From positions 310,001-374,000 of the forward strand of contig NZ_SHKR01000011.1 in assembly GCF_004217145.1 (NCBI RefSeq): a stretch of DNA of 64,000 nt. The letters run 5' to 3'. A program made the translations under genes and the position numbers. This DNA is from Kribbella rubisoli (lineage in GTDB: Bacteria > Actinomycetota > Actinomycetes > Propionibacteriales > Kribbellaceae). Positions 42,836 to 51,292 of this stretch are shown one piece after another. Position 1 is the stretch's first letter. Each line of letters begins with the position of its first letter. The notes under the pieces were generated by a model. That model searched no databases. It was not told the origin of the DNA and was given only the letters and a program-made list of their open reading frames with translations.

Positions 42836-42870
42836 AACGGCCGCCGCCCCACCCGGGGCAGGCGGCCGTT
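42836..42870 (+). terminator. terminator after the YeaQ-like gene
   Basis: AACGGCCGCC (42836-42845) and GGCGGCCGTT (42861-42870) form a perfect 10-bp stem. The stretch from here to 43147 has no gene: it holds CCCCAG-rich low-complexity sequence (42880-42930), two hairpins and a tandem repeat, described separately. Confidence 0.8.
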
Positions 42871-42974
42871 GCCATCCCCCAGCAGTCCCCAGCATCCCCA
42901 CCAGTCCCCAGCACTCCCCCAGCACTCCCTCTGCCGGCGCGCCCGAATCAGAGGGACGGATAACCCCCGGTGTT

Positions 42975-43040
42975 GCCGGTTCTCCCCCTTTCACAGGGAC
43001 GGAGAACCGGCAATTCGAGGGGTTATCCCCTCGAATTGCC
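42975..43040. other. two overlapping, mutually exclusive hairpins
   Basis: GCCGGTTCTCC (42975-42985) pairs perfectly with GGAGAACCGGC (43001-43011). A second, stronger stem, GGCAATTCGAGGGG (43009-43022) with CCCCTCGAATTGCC (43027-43040), has 14 perfect pairs and a four-base loop. They share 43009-43011. Lying between convergent genes they could act as a bidirectional terminator or be a degenerate mobile palindrome. Confidence 0.7.
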
Positions 43041-43178
43041 GGGGGTCAGGCCCGGAGGCCGGGCGCAGTCATGCCGGGGTCAGGCCCGGAGGCCGGGCGC
43101 AGTCATGCGGGGGTCAGGCCTGGAGGCCGAGCGCGGTCATGCGGGGGTCAGGCCTGGAGGCCGAGGGCGGTCATGCGG
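43041..43178. repeat. four tandem copies of a 34-bp unit
   Basis: GTCAGGC recurs at 43045, 43079, 43113 and 43147, an exact 34-bp period. The unit reads GTCAGGCC(T/C)GGAGGCC then a G-rich part and GTCATGC. The copy at 43147 is the C-terminal coding end and stop of the ferritin-like gene; the other three are downstream duplicates. Copies 1-2 and 3-4 differ by a few shared substitutions. Confidence 0.85.
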
Positions 43179-43828
43179 GCCGTGTGGGCCTCGGTCAGGC
43201 GGGTGAACATCCGGCCGATGGCGGCCAGGTCGAGGCCGGGGCGGTCGACGCTGCCGGCGAGCAGCGCGGTCAGGGAGTCGCGGTCGGCGGCGATGCGCTG
43301 CGCCTGGCTGAGAGCTTCACCGACCAGCCGGCGGCCCCAGAGCGCGAGACGGCCGCCCAGCTTCGGGTCCTCCTCGATCGCGGCGCGGACGCGGTCGACG
43401 ACGAACTCGGCCTGGCCGGAGTCGCCGAAGACATCCAGCACCAAGGCCCGGGTCTCCGCGTCGACGAACGAGGCGATCTCGCGGTAGAAGTCGTTCGCCA
43501 GGCCGTCCCCGACGTACGCCTTGACCAGGCCCTCGAGCCAGTCCGACGGCGCGGTGTGGTCGTGGAACGCGTCCAGCGGCGTGACGAACGGCCGCATCGC
43601 GTCCATCGGGTCCACGCCGAGCTCCACCAGCCGGTCCCGGAGTCGCTGGAAATGGCCGAACTCGGTGGTCGCCAGCGCCGCCAGCTCCGCCTTGTCGTTC
43701 AGCGTCGGCGCCAGCTTGGCGTCCTCCGCCATCCGTTCGAACGCGGTCAGCTCGCCGTACGCGAGCACTCCCAGCAGATCCACCGCCGCGGCCCGGTAGG
43801 CGGGATCATCAAAGGCCGTCTGCTCCAT
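43148..43828 (-). CDS. ferritin-like fold protein (MiaE-like)
   Basis: A 226-residue helical protein with ferritin-like diiron positions: LAYGELTAFERMAEDAK near residue 20 and LATTEFGHFQRLRDRL near residue 55, plus ANDFYREIASFVDAETRALV later. It belongs to the conserved actinobacterial group that includes Rv3210c, distantly related to tRNA hydroxylases, and its reaction is unknown. ATG 43828 (MEQTAFDD) fits the family better than the upstream start at 43867. Its last codons (MTALGLQA-stop) are duplicated in tandem downstream. Confidence 0.82.
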   Translation of the reverse strand: MEQTAFDDPAYRAAAVDLLGVLAYGELTAFERMAEDAKLAPTLNDKAELAALATTEFGHFQRLRDRLVELGVDPMDAMRPFVTPLDAFHDHTAPSDWLEGLVKAYVGDGLANDFYREIASFVDAETRALVLDVFGDSGQAEFVVDRVRAAIEEDPKLGGRLALWGRRLVGEALSQAQRIAADRDSLTALLAGSVDRPGLDLAAIGRMFTRLTEAHTARMTALGLQA

Positions 43829-44042
43829 GCCCGGCACCCTATCGGGCCAGGCCTGCGAGTGGCGCAAACCACACGAAGCGGCGTTGACAGGTTGAGCGGT
43901 TACACTGGTGAGCGATTCGCCGGTGACGCGCCCAGATGGGCAAGCTGGTGCGAGGTGCTTGCACAGTGTCCCCGCGCCTCACGTAACAAGGCGCCCGGCC
44001 CCTGAGCAATCTGTCCGCACAAGCATGTGAGAGGCGATCAGC

Positions 44043-46046
44043 CTGACCACCTTCCGAGAGCTCGGCGTGCTGCCCGAGATCTGCGACGCGCTCGACCGCG
44101 TCAACATCGTGGAGCCGTTTCCGATCCAGGAAATGACACTCCCTGTCGCCCTGATGGGCACCGACCTGATCGGCCAGGCCCGGACCGGGACCGGCAAGAC
44201 GCTCGGCTTCGGGATTCCGTTGCTGCAGCGCACCATTTCCCCCGGTGAGGCCGACTACGAGGAGCTCGCCGCTCCCGGCAAGCCGCAGGCGCTGGTCGTC
44301 ACCCCGACCCGCGAGCTGACCATCCAGGTCGCCAAGGACCTCACCACCGCGTCCACCGTGCGTACGGTGCGCGTGCTGACCATCTACGGCGGCGTCGCGT
44401 ACGAGCCGCAGCTGGACGCGCTGAAGAACGGCGTCGACGTCGTCGTCGGTACGCCGGGACGCCTGCTCGACCTGGCGAACCGCGGCGTTCTCGACCTCGG
44501 CCACATCAAGGTGCTCGTCCTCGACGAGGCCGACGAGATGCTCGACCTGGGCTTCCTGCCCGACGTCGAACGCATTCTGCGCAAGACTCCCGAGCTGCGG
44601 CAGACAATGTTGTTCTCGGCAACGATGCCGTCGGCCGTCATCGGCCTGGCGCGCACCCACATGCGGCACCCGCTGAACATCCGGGCCGAGTCGCACGAGG
44701 ACACCCAGATGGTGCCGACCACGGCACAGTTCGTCTACCGGGCGCACGATCTGGACAAGCCCGAGGTAGTGGCGCGGATCCTGCAGGCCGAGGACCGCGG
44801 CCGGGTGATGATCTTCTGCCGGACCAAGCGCGAGGCCTCCCGCCTCACCGACGACCTGCAGGACCGCGGGTTCAAGGCGGCCGCGATCCACGGTGACCTC
44901 AACCAGCAGGCGCGTGAGCGGGCGCTGACCCGGTTCCGCGGCGACAAGATCGACGTACTGATCTGCACCGATGTCGCGGCCCGCGGGATCGACGTCGAGG
45001 GCGTCACGCACGTCATCAACAACACCTGCCCCGAGGACGAGAAGGCCTACATCCACCGGATCGGTCGGACCGGGCGCGCGGGGGCGAGCGGCATCGCCGT
45101 CACCTTCGTCGACTGGCCGGACCTGACCCGGTGGAAGGTGATCAACAAGGCGCTCGACCTGCCGTACGAAGACCCGCAGGAGATCTACTCCACCTCGCCG
45201 GAGCTGTACCACGACCTCGGCATCCCGACCGATGCCAAGGGCCGGATCCGCGCACCGCAGGCTCGCGAAGCGCGGGAGCCGCGCGAGGACGCGCCGCGGA
45301 ACCGTCGCGGCGGTACGGCGGAACGGTCCGAGGGCCGTTCCGAGAAGAGGTCCGAGAGCAGGTCGGAGAACCGGTCCGAGGGCGATGGGGCGCCGCGGTC
45401 GGGGCGGAAGCGGAACCGGACGCGCAAGCGCACCCGGGCCGGCCAGCCGGTCGAGGAGTTCGCCGACGTCACCACCAAGACCGAGGTCCCGCCGGCCTCC
45501 GAGGCGGTGGCGGTACAGGACGAGGAGCGCAAGCCCCGCAAGCGCACCCGCAGCCGCAAGCCCGCTGACGCATCGGCGACCGAGACACAGACGGCGGAGC
45601 CGCAGGCAGCCGTGGCCGGGGCATCGGAGGTTGTGGCCGAGGACGTGACCGAGGCGCCGGCAGAGAAGAAGCCGGCCAAGCGGACCCGCACCCGGAAGAC
45701 CGCCGAGGCGAAGCCGGCAGCCGAGGTCGAAGCAGCCGAACCGACCGCCGACGTGAATGCCGGTGAGGCGGGCGAGAAGCCGGTGAAGCGGACGCGGACC
45801 CGGAAGGCTGCCGCGGCGAAGGCGGCAGCGCCGGCTGCTGAAGCGTATGTAGCGGAGCCGGCCGTGGACGCCGACGAGAAGCCGGTCAAGCGGACGCGGA
45901 CCCGGAAGACCGCCGCGGCGAAGCCGGCTGCTGAGGCGAGCGCCGATGGGCCGGTGGAGGAGAAGCCGGTCAAGCGGGTTCGGAAGGCGGCTGCGAAGAA
46001 GGCTGCTGCGCCGGCTACGACGCCGATCTTCAGTGCGCCGGAGTGA
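44043..46046 (+). CDS. DEAD-box RNA helicase (RhlE-like), probable CTG start
   Basis: About 667 residues. It has the Q motif FPIQEMTLPVAL, Walker A ARTGTGKT, VLDEADEMLDLGF, FSATMPS and HRIGRTGRAG. The last roughly 270 residues are low-complexity, basic and alanine/glutamate-rich, with repeated K(R)KRTRTRK blocks likely to bind RNA. No ATG starts the frame. GTG 44067 would remove the conserved phenylalanine upstream of the Q motif (TTFRELGVLPEICDAL). CTG 44043 keeps it and has AGAGG nine bases upstream, so I propose CTG. Mycobacterial rhlE (Rv3211) holds the same position. It probably remodels structured or ribosomal RNA. Confidence 0.9.
   Translation: MTTFRELGVLPEICDALDRVNIVEPFPIQEMTLPVALMGTDLIGQARTGTGKTLGFGIPLLQRTISPGEADYEELAAPGKPQALVVTPTRELTIQVAKDLTTASTVRTVRVLTIYGGVAYEPQLDALKNGVDVVVGTPGRLLDLANRGVLDLGHIKVLVLDEADEMLDLGFLPDVERILRKTPELRQTMLFSATMPSAVIGLARTHMRHPLNIRAESHEDTQMVPTTAQFVYRAHDLDKPEVVARILQAEDRGRVMIFCRTKREASRLTDDLQDRGFKAAAIHGDLNQQARERALTRFRGDKIDVLICTDVAARGIDVEGVTHVINNTCPEDEKAYIHRIGRTGRAGASGIAVTFVDWPDLTRWKVINKALDLPYEDPQEIYSTSPELYHDLGIPTDAKGRIRAPQAREAREPREDAPRNRRGGTAERSEGRSEKRSESRSENRSEGDGAPRSGRKRNRTRKRTRAGQPVEEFADVTTKTEVPPASEAVAVQDEERKPRKRTRSRKPADASATETQTAEPQAAVAGASEVVAEDVTEAPAEKKPAKRTRTRKTAEAKPAAEVEAAEPTADVNAGEAGEKPVKRTRTRKAAAAKAAAPAAEAYVAEPAVDADEKPVKRTRTRKTAAAKPAAEASADGPVEEKPVKRVRKAAAKKAAAPATTPIFSAPE
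45661..45990 (+). repeat. degenerate tandem repeats encoding KRTRTRK-type basic tail
   Basis: The units GAGAAGCCGGTCAAGCGG followed by ACGCGGACCCGGAAG recur about four to five times with alanine-rich spacers. They encode EKPxKRTRTRKTAAAKPAAE-like blocks. Such repeats expand and contract readily and may vary between strains. Confidence 0.7.
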
Positions 46047-46132
46047 CTGTTTCCGAACGGTGATCTGAGCCTGCAACACCCAGCCCCGCATGGGCCGTCC
46101 TAGGGCGGTAACCACGAGAGAGGGGCTGGGTG

Positions 46133-47041
46133 ATGGGGCGGATCAGAGCGGTAACAGCCGTGCTGGCCACAGCGGGGATCGTGCTGCTGTCCGGCTGTGG
46201 AGCCGGCGGCAACAGCGACAGCAGCGGGACGAGCGAAGCCGCGCCCGTGCAGAAGCAGGGCGAGGCAAGCGACGGCAACGCGAGCAATGCGAAGCCCCCC
46301 GCGCAGCCACAGGCCGGGAAGTCCCAGGCGAGTGGCACCGACGACCCGACGATCACGCGGGCGATCATCAAGACCGGTTCGCTGACCGTCGAGGGTGACG
46401 ACGTCTCGGACATGCGCCAGAAGGCGGTCCTGGCGATCGCCGGCCTGGACGGTCAGGTCTCGTCCGAGGACACCGGCAGCGACCCAGACGGCAAGGTCAC
46501 CCGGGCGAACCTCGTCCTCAAGGTCCCGACCAAGTCGTTCGAGACCGCGATCCAGCGGCTGTCCGATCTGGGCAAACGCCTGCAGATCCACCAGGAGTCC
46601 ACCGACGTCACCGAGCAGGTCGTCGATGTCGCCAGCCGGATCGAGTCCCAGCGTGCCAGCCTCGAGCGGATGCGCGCGCTGATGACCAAGGCGAACACGA
46701 TCGCCGAGATCGTCTCGGTCGAGAGTGAACTCACCCGCCGCGAGTCCGACCTGGAAGCGCTCCTGGCCAAGCAGAAGAACCTCTCTCTGCAGACCGATCT
46801 CGCGACGCTCACGCTGACGCTGACCGAGAAGGGCAAGCCGCCGGTGGAGACGGAGCCTACGCAGGACAAGGGTTTCCTGGCCGGTCTCAAGGGCGGCTGG
46901 AACGCGTTCACCGCGGTGTTCTCCGCACTCGCGACCGCGGTCGGTGCGATGCTGCCGTTCCTCGTGCTGCTCGCGATCATCGCCGTACCGCTGTGGCGCT
47001 TCCGGCACCGACTGCGCAAGCAGCCGACAGCGGGTCAGTGA
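46133..47041 (+). CDS. DUF4349 lipoprotein with C-terminal membrane anchor
   Basis: A 302-residue protein. The lipobox is in AGIVLLSGCGAGG (cysteine near residue 22), followed by a disordered Ser/Gln/Ala linker. The DUF4349 domain includes AIIKTGSLTVEGDDV, LVLKVPTKSFETAI and a coiled-coil part with SRIESQRASLERMRAL. One transmembrane helix (MLPFLVLLAIIAVPLW) and a basic tail follow. Its role is unknown, but an envelope-spanning link is likely. ATG 46133 is chosen, with GTG 46130 equally close to the ribosome site. The stop overlaps the convergent parA gene by 7 bp. It follows the helicase, as in related genomes. Confidence 0.83.
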   Translation: MGRIRAVTAVLATAGIVLLSGCGAGGNSDSSGTSEAAPVQKQGEASDGNASNAKPPAQPQAGKSQASGTDDPTITRAIIKTGSLTVEGDDVSDMRQKAVLAIAGLDGQVSSEDTGSDPDGKVTRANLVLKVPTKSFETAIQRLSDLGKRLQIHQESTDVTEQVVDVASRIESQRASLERMRALMTKANTIAEIVSVESELTRRESDLEALLAKQKNLSLQTDLATLTLTLTEKGKPPVETEPTQDKGFLAGLKGGWNAFTAVFSALATAVGAMLPFLVLLAIIAVPLWRFRHRLRKQPTAGQ

Positions 47042-47787
47042 AGCAGTGCGCCGGCCAACGCCCGGTAGGCCTTCGCGCCGGGCGAGGCCGGCGCCGTACT
47101 GAGCACGGTCTCGCCGATCGCCGGCGCCTCCGCGAACCGGATCGACTTCGGGATCGCCGGCTGCAGCACGTCGAGCGAGTACGTGTCCGCGATCGTCTCC
47201 AGTACGGCGCGGGCGTGTGTCGTGCGTCCGTCGTACAGCGTCGGGAGTACGCCGAGCACCCGCAGGCTCGGGTTGGTCAGCTGTTGTACGTCGTGCACGG
47301 TGTCAAGTAGTTGCCCTACGCCACGATGTGCCAACGTCTCGCACTGCAAGGGAATCAGTACGTCGGACGCCGCCGACAGCCCGTTCACGGTGAGCAGACC
47401 GAGCGTCGGCGGGCAGTCCACGATGATCCAGTCGTACGACGAACGCAGCGGCCGCAGAGCTGTCCGCAGTGCCTGCTCGGGACTGCTCTCGCGGGCCAGT
47501 TGCACCTCGGCGTTGGCCAGCTCGATCGTGGCCGGCACCAGGTCCGGCGCATCGTCGAACTCGACCAGCACGTCACGCGCCTTCACGCCGCCGAGCAGCA
47601 CGTGGTGGATCGACTTGTCCAGGTCCTCGGGGTCGATGCCGACCGAGAACGTCAGGCACGCCTGCGGGTCCAGGTCGACGAGCAGCACCCGTTGGCCGAG
47701 CTCGCCCAGGGCTGCGCCGAGGGTGGCGACGGTGGTCGTCTTGGCCACGCCGCCCTTCTGATTGGCAACCGCGAGAGTGCGAGGCAC
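47035..47787 (-). CDS. ParA/Soj-family ATPase
   Basis: A 250-residue MinD/ParA ATPase with the deviant Walker A VANQKGGVAKTTTVATLGAA at residues 7-26, VLLVDLDPQACLTF, and IIVDCPPTLGLLTVNGL. GTG 47787 (PRTLAVANQKGG) is chosen; the frame continues far upstream, but that part is antisense to the hydrolase gene. No ParB is adjacent, so this is an orphan cargo- or pole-positioning ParA like mycobacterial Rv3213c. It probably positions a protein complex and not the chromosome. Confidence 0.9.
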   Translation of the reverse strand: MPRTLAVANQKGGVAKTTTVATLGAALGELGQRVLLVDLDPQACLTFSVGIDPEDLDKSIHHVLLGGVKARDVLVEFDDAPDLVPATIELANAEVQLARESSPEQALRTALRPLRSSYDWIIVDCPPTLGLLTVNGLSAASDVLIPLQCETLAHRGVGQLLDTVHDVQQLTNPSLRVLGVLPTLYDGRTTHARAVLETIADTYSLDVLQPAIPKSIRFAEAPAIGETVLSTAPASPGAKAYRALAGALLH

Positions 47788-47848
47788 CCGGCCATTGTGC
47801 CGCACCGCGGAACGGCCTGATACCGGGGAGCGGTTACCCTCTTTACTT

Positions 47849-48727
47849 GTGAGTACGCCGCGTACGCTAACGCTCCCGCACGGGGTGCGTCCCGTGACCC
47901 TCGAGACCGACCGTGGCTCGTTCGCCACGCTGACTGCGGTGCCTGAGATCGGTACGCCGCTGGGCACTGTCCTGCTCGTGCCGGGGTGGACCGGGAGCAA
48001 AGAGGACTTCACTCCGCTGGTCGACCACCTCTGCCGGTACGGGTGGCGGACTGTGGCGGTCGACCAGCGCGGACAGTACGAAACGGCCGGCCCGGCCGAC
48101 AAGTCGGCGTACTCGCTGGCTGAGCTCGGCGCGGACGTGGTGGCGATGAGCAAGGCTCTCGGCGGGTTCAGCCAGCTGGTCGGGCACTCGTTCGGCGGAC
48201 TGGTTGCGCGTGAGGCCGTGCTGACGGACCCGTCAGTCTTCTCCACGATCACACTGATGTGCTCGGGGCCTGGCGCGTTCACGGACCAGCAGACGCTGCA
48301 GAGCCTGCAGATGCTCGCGTTCGGGCTGGAGAACCTGCCGATCGAGCAGGTGTACGACCTGAAGCTCGGACACGACCGCCAGAACCCGGGGTACGTCGCT
48401 CCGCCGGAAGACATCGCCGCCTTCCTGCGGACGCGCTTCACCAGCAACGTGCCGATCAGCCTCGCCGAGATCACCCGCCGGTTGACGGATGCCGAGGTGA
48501 AGACGGATCAGCTCGCCAAATCCGGCGTACGCACACAGGTCCTGCACGGCGAGACGGACGACGGCTGGCCGATTCCGGTGCAGGAGGCGATGGCCGCGGA
48601 GCTCGGTGTCAAGGCGGAGGTCGTCCCCGACGCCGGTCACTCACCGGCCATCGACCAACCGGCCGCGACCGCCCGCCTGCTGGTCGACTTCTTCCACGAC
48701 TACCCGAGCCTGACCACCCAGGTCTAG
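47849..48727 (+). CDS. alpha/beta hydrolase
   Basis: A 292-residue hydrolase with VLLVPGWTGSKEDFTPLVDH, LVGHSFGGLVAREAVL (nucleophile serine) and a C-terminal DAGHSPAIDQPAATARLL (histidine). No signal peptide is present. GTG 47849 lies 8 nt after a TACCCT hexamer, so a leaderless message is plausible. The longer frame from 47762 overlaps the divergent parA gene. The substrate is unknown. The stop overlaps the stop of the convergent sigma-partner gene by 4 bp. Confidence 0.82.
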   Translation: MSTPRTLTLPHGVRPVTLETDRGSFATLTAVPEIGTPLGTVLLVPGWTGSKEDFTPLVDHLCRYGWRTVAVDQRGQYETAGPADKSAYSLAELGADVVAMSKALGGFSQLVGHSFGGLVAREAVLTDPSVFSTITLMCSGPGAFTDQQTLQSLQMLAFGLENLPIEQVYDLKLGHDRQNPGYVAPPEDIAAFLRTRFTSNVPISLAEITRRLTDAEVKTDQLAKSGVRTQVLHGETDDGWPIPVQEAMAAELGVKAEVVPDAGHSPAIDQPAATARLLVDFFHDYPSLTTQV

Positions 48728-49758
48728 CTCACCGGTCGGACGTCGGGGTGAACGTCCAGCAGGTCCAGGCCGACCGGAGCGAGAGCGGCCTTCACCTGCT
48801 CGGTGTAGACGAGTAGCGAGATCGGTGCGCGGCCGCCGGCTGGACCGGCGCCGCCGTACTGGTACGCACCGAGGTCCCGCTTGGGGAGGATCTTGTCCAG
48901 CTCGGTCCGGACACGGTCGCTGTCGGCCTCGCTCATCAGGACGGGGACCACGCAGAGGTTGCCGCTGTAAACCTTCTCGAACGCCTCGCGGAGCGCCGCT
49001 GGATCGCCGTGCGCCACGCCGAGCACCATCACTACCGGGGCGTTGCGGGAGGTGCCGTTCGGATAGTAGGTGGTCGGGCCGTACACCTGGCCGGCGTTCG
49101 CGGCGAGGAACGACTGCACCGCGGCGGAGTAGATGTTGCTCGGCTTCGACAGCCAGCCACCGGCCGGCGCCGCGCACGGAAGCTTCGGAAGCGGGGTCGG
49201 CACAGGCGTGACCGGAGCCGACTGCTGCTGTACGTCGATCGCGCCGTCGCGCCACAGGCCGGTCACCGTCGCGCTGCCGGTGCGGACGCCCTTGATCGTC
49301 GTCATGCCGCTGATCTGGTCGAGGTCAAGGCCGTTGAGCTTGACCGCGAACTCGTCGGGGCAGCTCGGCGCCGGCTCCTTGCCAGGCGGGTAGCCGATGG
49401 CCGTGGACGCGAGCGGCGCGCAGAAGACCGGGGTCTTGCCCGGGACCGCGATGATCCTGCCACTCACCTGGACCTTGTCGCCGGGCTTGACCAGCAGCTC
49501 GTCGTTCGGCTCGTGGTTGCCTTGGGCAAAGGACTGCGGCGGGCTCTGCGGCTGGCCCTGATGGTTCGGGAGTACGGCGATGATGCCCGCGGCAACGACT
49601 GCCACACTCGCGGCAGCGAGCGCCGGCACCCAGCGGCGGGGTTTGCGGCCGCCGCCCAGCATGTACTCGAGATCGGGCTCGGGCGGTGCGTCCTGATCGG
49701 CCCGCCACCGAGCGCCCGCCCGCGTCAGCAGGTCGTCGATCTCGTCGGTCGGCTTCAT
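48724..49758 (-). CDS. membrane protein coupled to an ECF sigma factor (possible anti-sigma)
   Basis: A 344-residue protein. About 60 cytoplasmic residues (DEIDDLLTRAGARWRADQDA) precede one transmembrane helix (WVPALAAASVAVVAAGIIAV). A large extracytoplasmic domain with proline-rich stretches and several cysteines follows. The ATG overlaps the sigma stop as ATGA, so the genes are translationally coupled. That arrangement is typical of anti-sigma factors, but no zinc-binding HxxxCxxC motif is present. It could be a sensor partner of another type. Confidence 0.7.
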   Translation of the reverse strand: MKPTDEIDDLLTRAGARWRADQDAPPEPDLEYMLGGGRKPRRWVPALAAASVAVVAAGIIAVLPNHQGQPQSPPQSFAQGNHEPNDELLVKPGDKVQVSGRIIAVPGKTPVFCAPLASTAIGYPPGKEPAPSCPDEFAVKLNGLDLDQISGMTTIKGVRTGSATVTGLWRDGAIDVQQQSAPVTPVPTPLPKLPCAAPAGGWLSKPSNIYSAAVQSFLAANAGQVYGPTTYYPNGTSRNAPVVMVLGVAHGDPAALREAFEKVYSGNLCVVPVLMSEADSDRVRTELDKILPKRDLGAYQYGGAGPAGGRAPISLLVYTEQVKAALAPVGLDLLDVHPDVRPVS

Positions 49759-50279
49759 TCTGTGACCTCCAGCAAGGTGCGGAGCCGGGAGCGGGCGTCC
49801 GAGAGGGTCGACTTGACGGTGCCTTCGGAGCAGCCCATGACTGCTGCCGTGTCGGCGATCGACAGGTCGGCGAAGTAGTAACAGTCGACCGCGAGCCGCT
49901 GCCGGTCGGACAGCGACATGATCGCGTGGTCGACATCCATCCGCGCGTCGAGATCCGGACGGGACACCGGTGCGGCGTCGGGCGCTTCGATCAGCGACAG
50001 GTTCGGACGTGTCCGGCGTACCGCTTTGCGGGCTTGGTCGGCGGTGATCGCAAGCAGCCAGGCCGACGGCGTGCCGCGGCTCGCGTCGTACTGCGAGCGC
50101 TTGGACCACGCCCGCGCGAGCGCCTCCTGCACGATGTCGTCCCGATCCGCCCCGACCGCCAGCCGCGCCGCCAGCCGAGACATCGCCACCAGATGCGGCC
50201 GCACCCACTGAGCGAACCCAGCCCCGTCCCCCGGCGGCGCCGTCACACCGCCCACCGGCTCACCCGTCATCGTCGGCAT
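49755..50279 (-). CDS. ECF sigma factor
   Basis: A 174-residue sigma-70 protein with region 2 (HLVAMSRLAARLAVGADRDD, VQEALARAWSKRSQY) and region 4 (LSDRQRLAVDCYYFADLSIA, DTAAVMGCSEGTVKSTLSDA). It has the SigE/SigM-like spacing. The start is 50279, with ATG 50267 (MTGEPVGG) also possible. It is coupled to the membrane protein downstream. The 190 bp upstream are C-rich, and I see no recognisable autoregulated promoter there. Confidence 0.88.
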   Translation of the reverse strand: MPTMTGEPVGGVTAPPGDGAGFAQWVRPHLVAMSRLAARLAVGADRDDIVQEALARAWSKRSQYDASRGTPSAWLLAITADQARKAVRRTRPNLSLIEAPDAAPVSRPDLDARMDVDHAIMSLSDRQRLAVDCYYFADLSIADTAAVMGCSEGTVKSTLSDARSRLRTLLEVTE

Positions 50280-50470
50280 ACCTTCTCTACCCCCGAATCA
50301 CCCGCCCGGTTGGGTCCCTACCGCATTTCAACGACCCCACCACCCCAACGTCACCCCCACCCCCCTTCCGTAACCCACCCGAGTTATCCACAAATCCCAA
50401 ATCCCACCCCACAGCCCCCACCCATTTCCCTACGGTCGAAGAAACCCACAAAGAGATCAAGGGGGACCAG

Positions 50471-51292
50471 ATGCCATCCGGACGGATCGACCTGCCGGAG
50501 CCGGCGGACCTCCACGCCCGGCTGTCCGATCGGCATCCACTCGACTGGGGCGATCCGATCCCGACCCGCGCGGAGATCTCCGCGGAGTAAGGCGCCGAAC
50601 CGACCGCCCGCAGCATCCATTTGCTGTCCAAGGCGGCCGCTGTCGAGCCGGAGATCACCGACGCGATGATCTCGGCGATCGGAGCCGGGGCCGAGGTCTA
50701 TCACCTCGAGAACAGGCTGAAGTCGCCGCAGTCGCTGGCCCGGAAGCTGGTCCGCTTCGAAAGCTACTACCGCCGTCCCGACTCGGCCCCGGACGACATC
50801 CTGCGGTACACAGCAGCGGTGAAGCACCCGGACGAGCTCACGAAAGCCGCTGTCAGAACGATCGATCGCCTCACGAACGAGGGCTGGCAGATGGAGAACG
50901 CACATCACTCGTACGTCGACGGCAGTCGGTACAAGGGTCTGCACACCCACCTGCGTAGCCTCGGCGAGCAGGTCGAGGTGCAGGTGCACTCCGCCGAGTC
51001 GATCGAGGTCAAGCGACGTACGACGACGCTGTACGAGATCGAGCGAGACCGCGAACAGGGGTCGGCGGCACGCGACGCTGCGCGGCGCGAGTGCATCGCA
51101 TTGTCGGATCAGATGACGCAGCCTGCCGGCATCGACGACCTCCAGGAACTCGGCGGAGTGAAGGTGAAAGCCATTAGCTACGGTAAGAAACGTCAGCAAC
51201 GCACGGCTCCGGATCGTGGAAGCGGACCGAGCGCCACTCAGCAGCACACCCACCAGCAGGTTCAGCATCGGCAGAACGGGACTTCACGATGA
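50471..51292 (+). pseudogene. RelA/SpoT-like synthetase-domain gene interrupted by in-frame TAA
   Basis: ATG 50471 has a strong ribosome site (AAGGGGGACC). The frame runs 39 codons (MPSGRIDLPEPADLHARLSD...), meets TAA at 50588-50590, then continues open in the same frame to 51292. The second part matches a RelA/SpoT synthetase fold: NRLKSPQSLARKLV (50711 on), DDILRY (50792), SYVDGSRYKGLHTHLR (Tyr at 50930) and QVEVQVHSAES (Glu at 50975). A TTG at 50621 could restart translation after the stop. A single C-to-T change from CAA would explain the TAA. Length and fold resemble small alarmone synthetases, including toxic ones. The following gene overlaps as ATGA. Confidence 0.65.

Noticed and set aside
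43041..43178. 34-bp repeats as a CRISPR array
   Set aside because: The copies are directly contiguous with no spacers, there are no cas genes, and one copy is coding sequence.
47035..47787. Chromosome parAB locus or origin region
   Set aside because: No parB, parS-like cluster, dnaA or DnaA boxes were seen; the ParA is an orphan.
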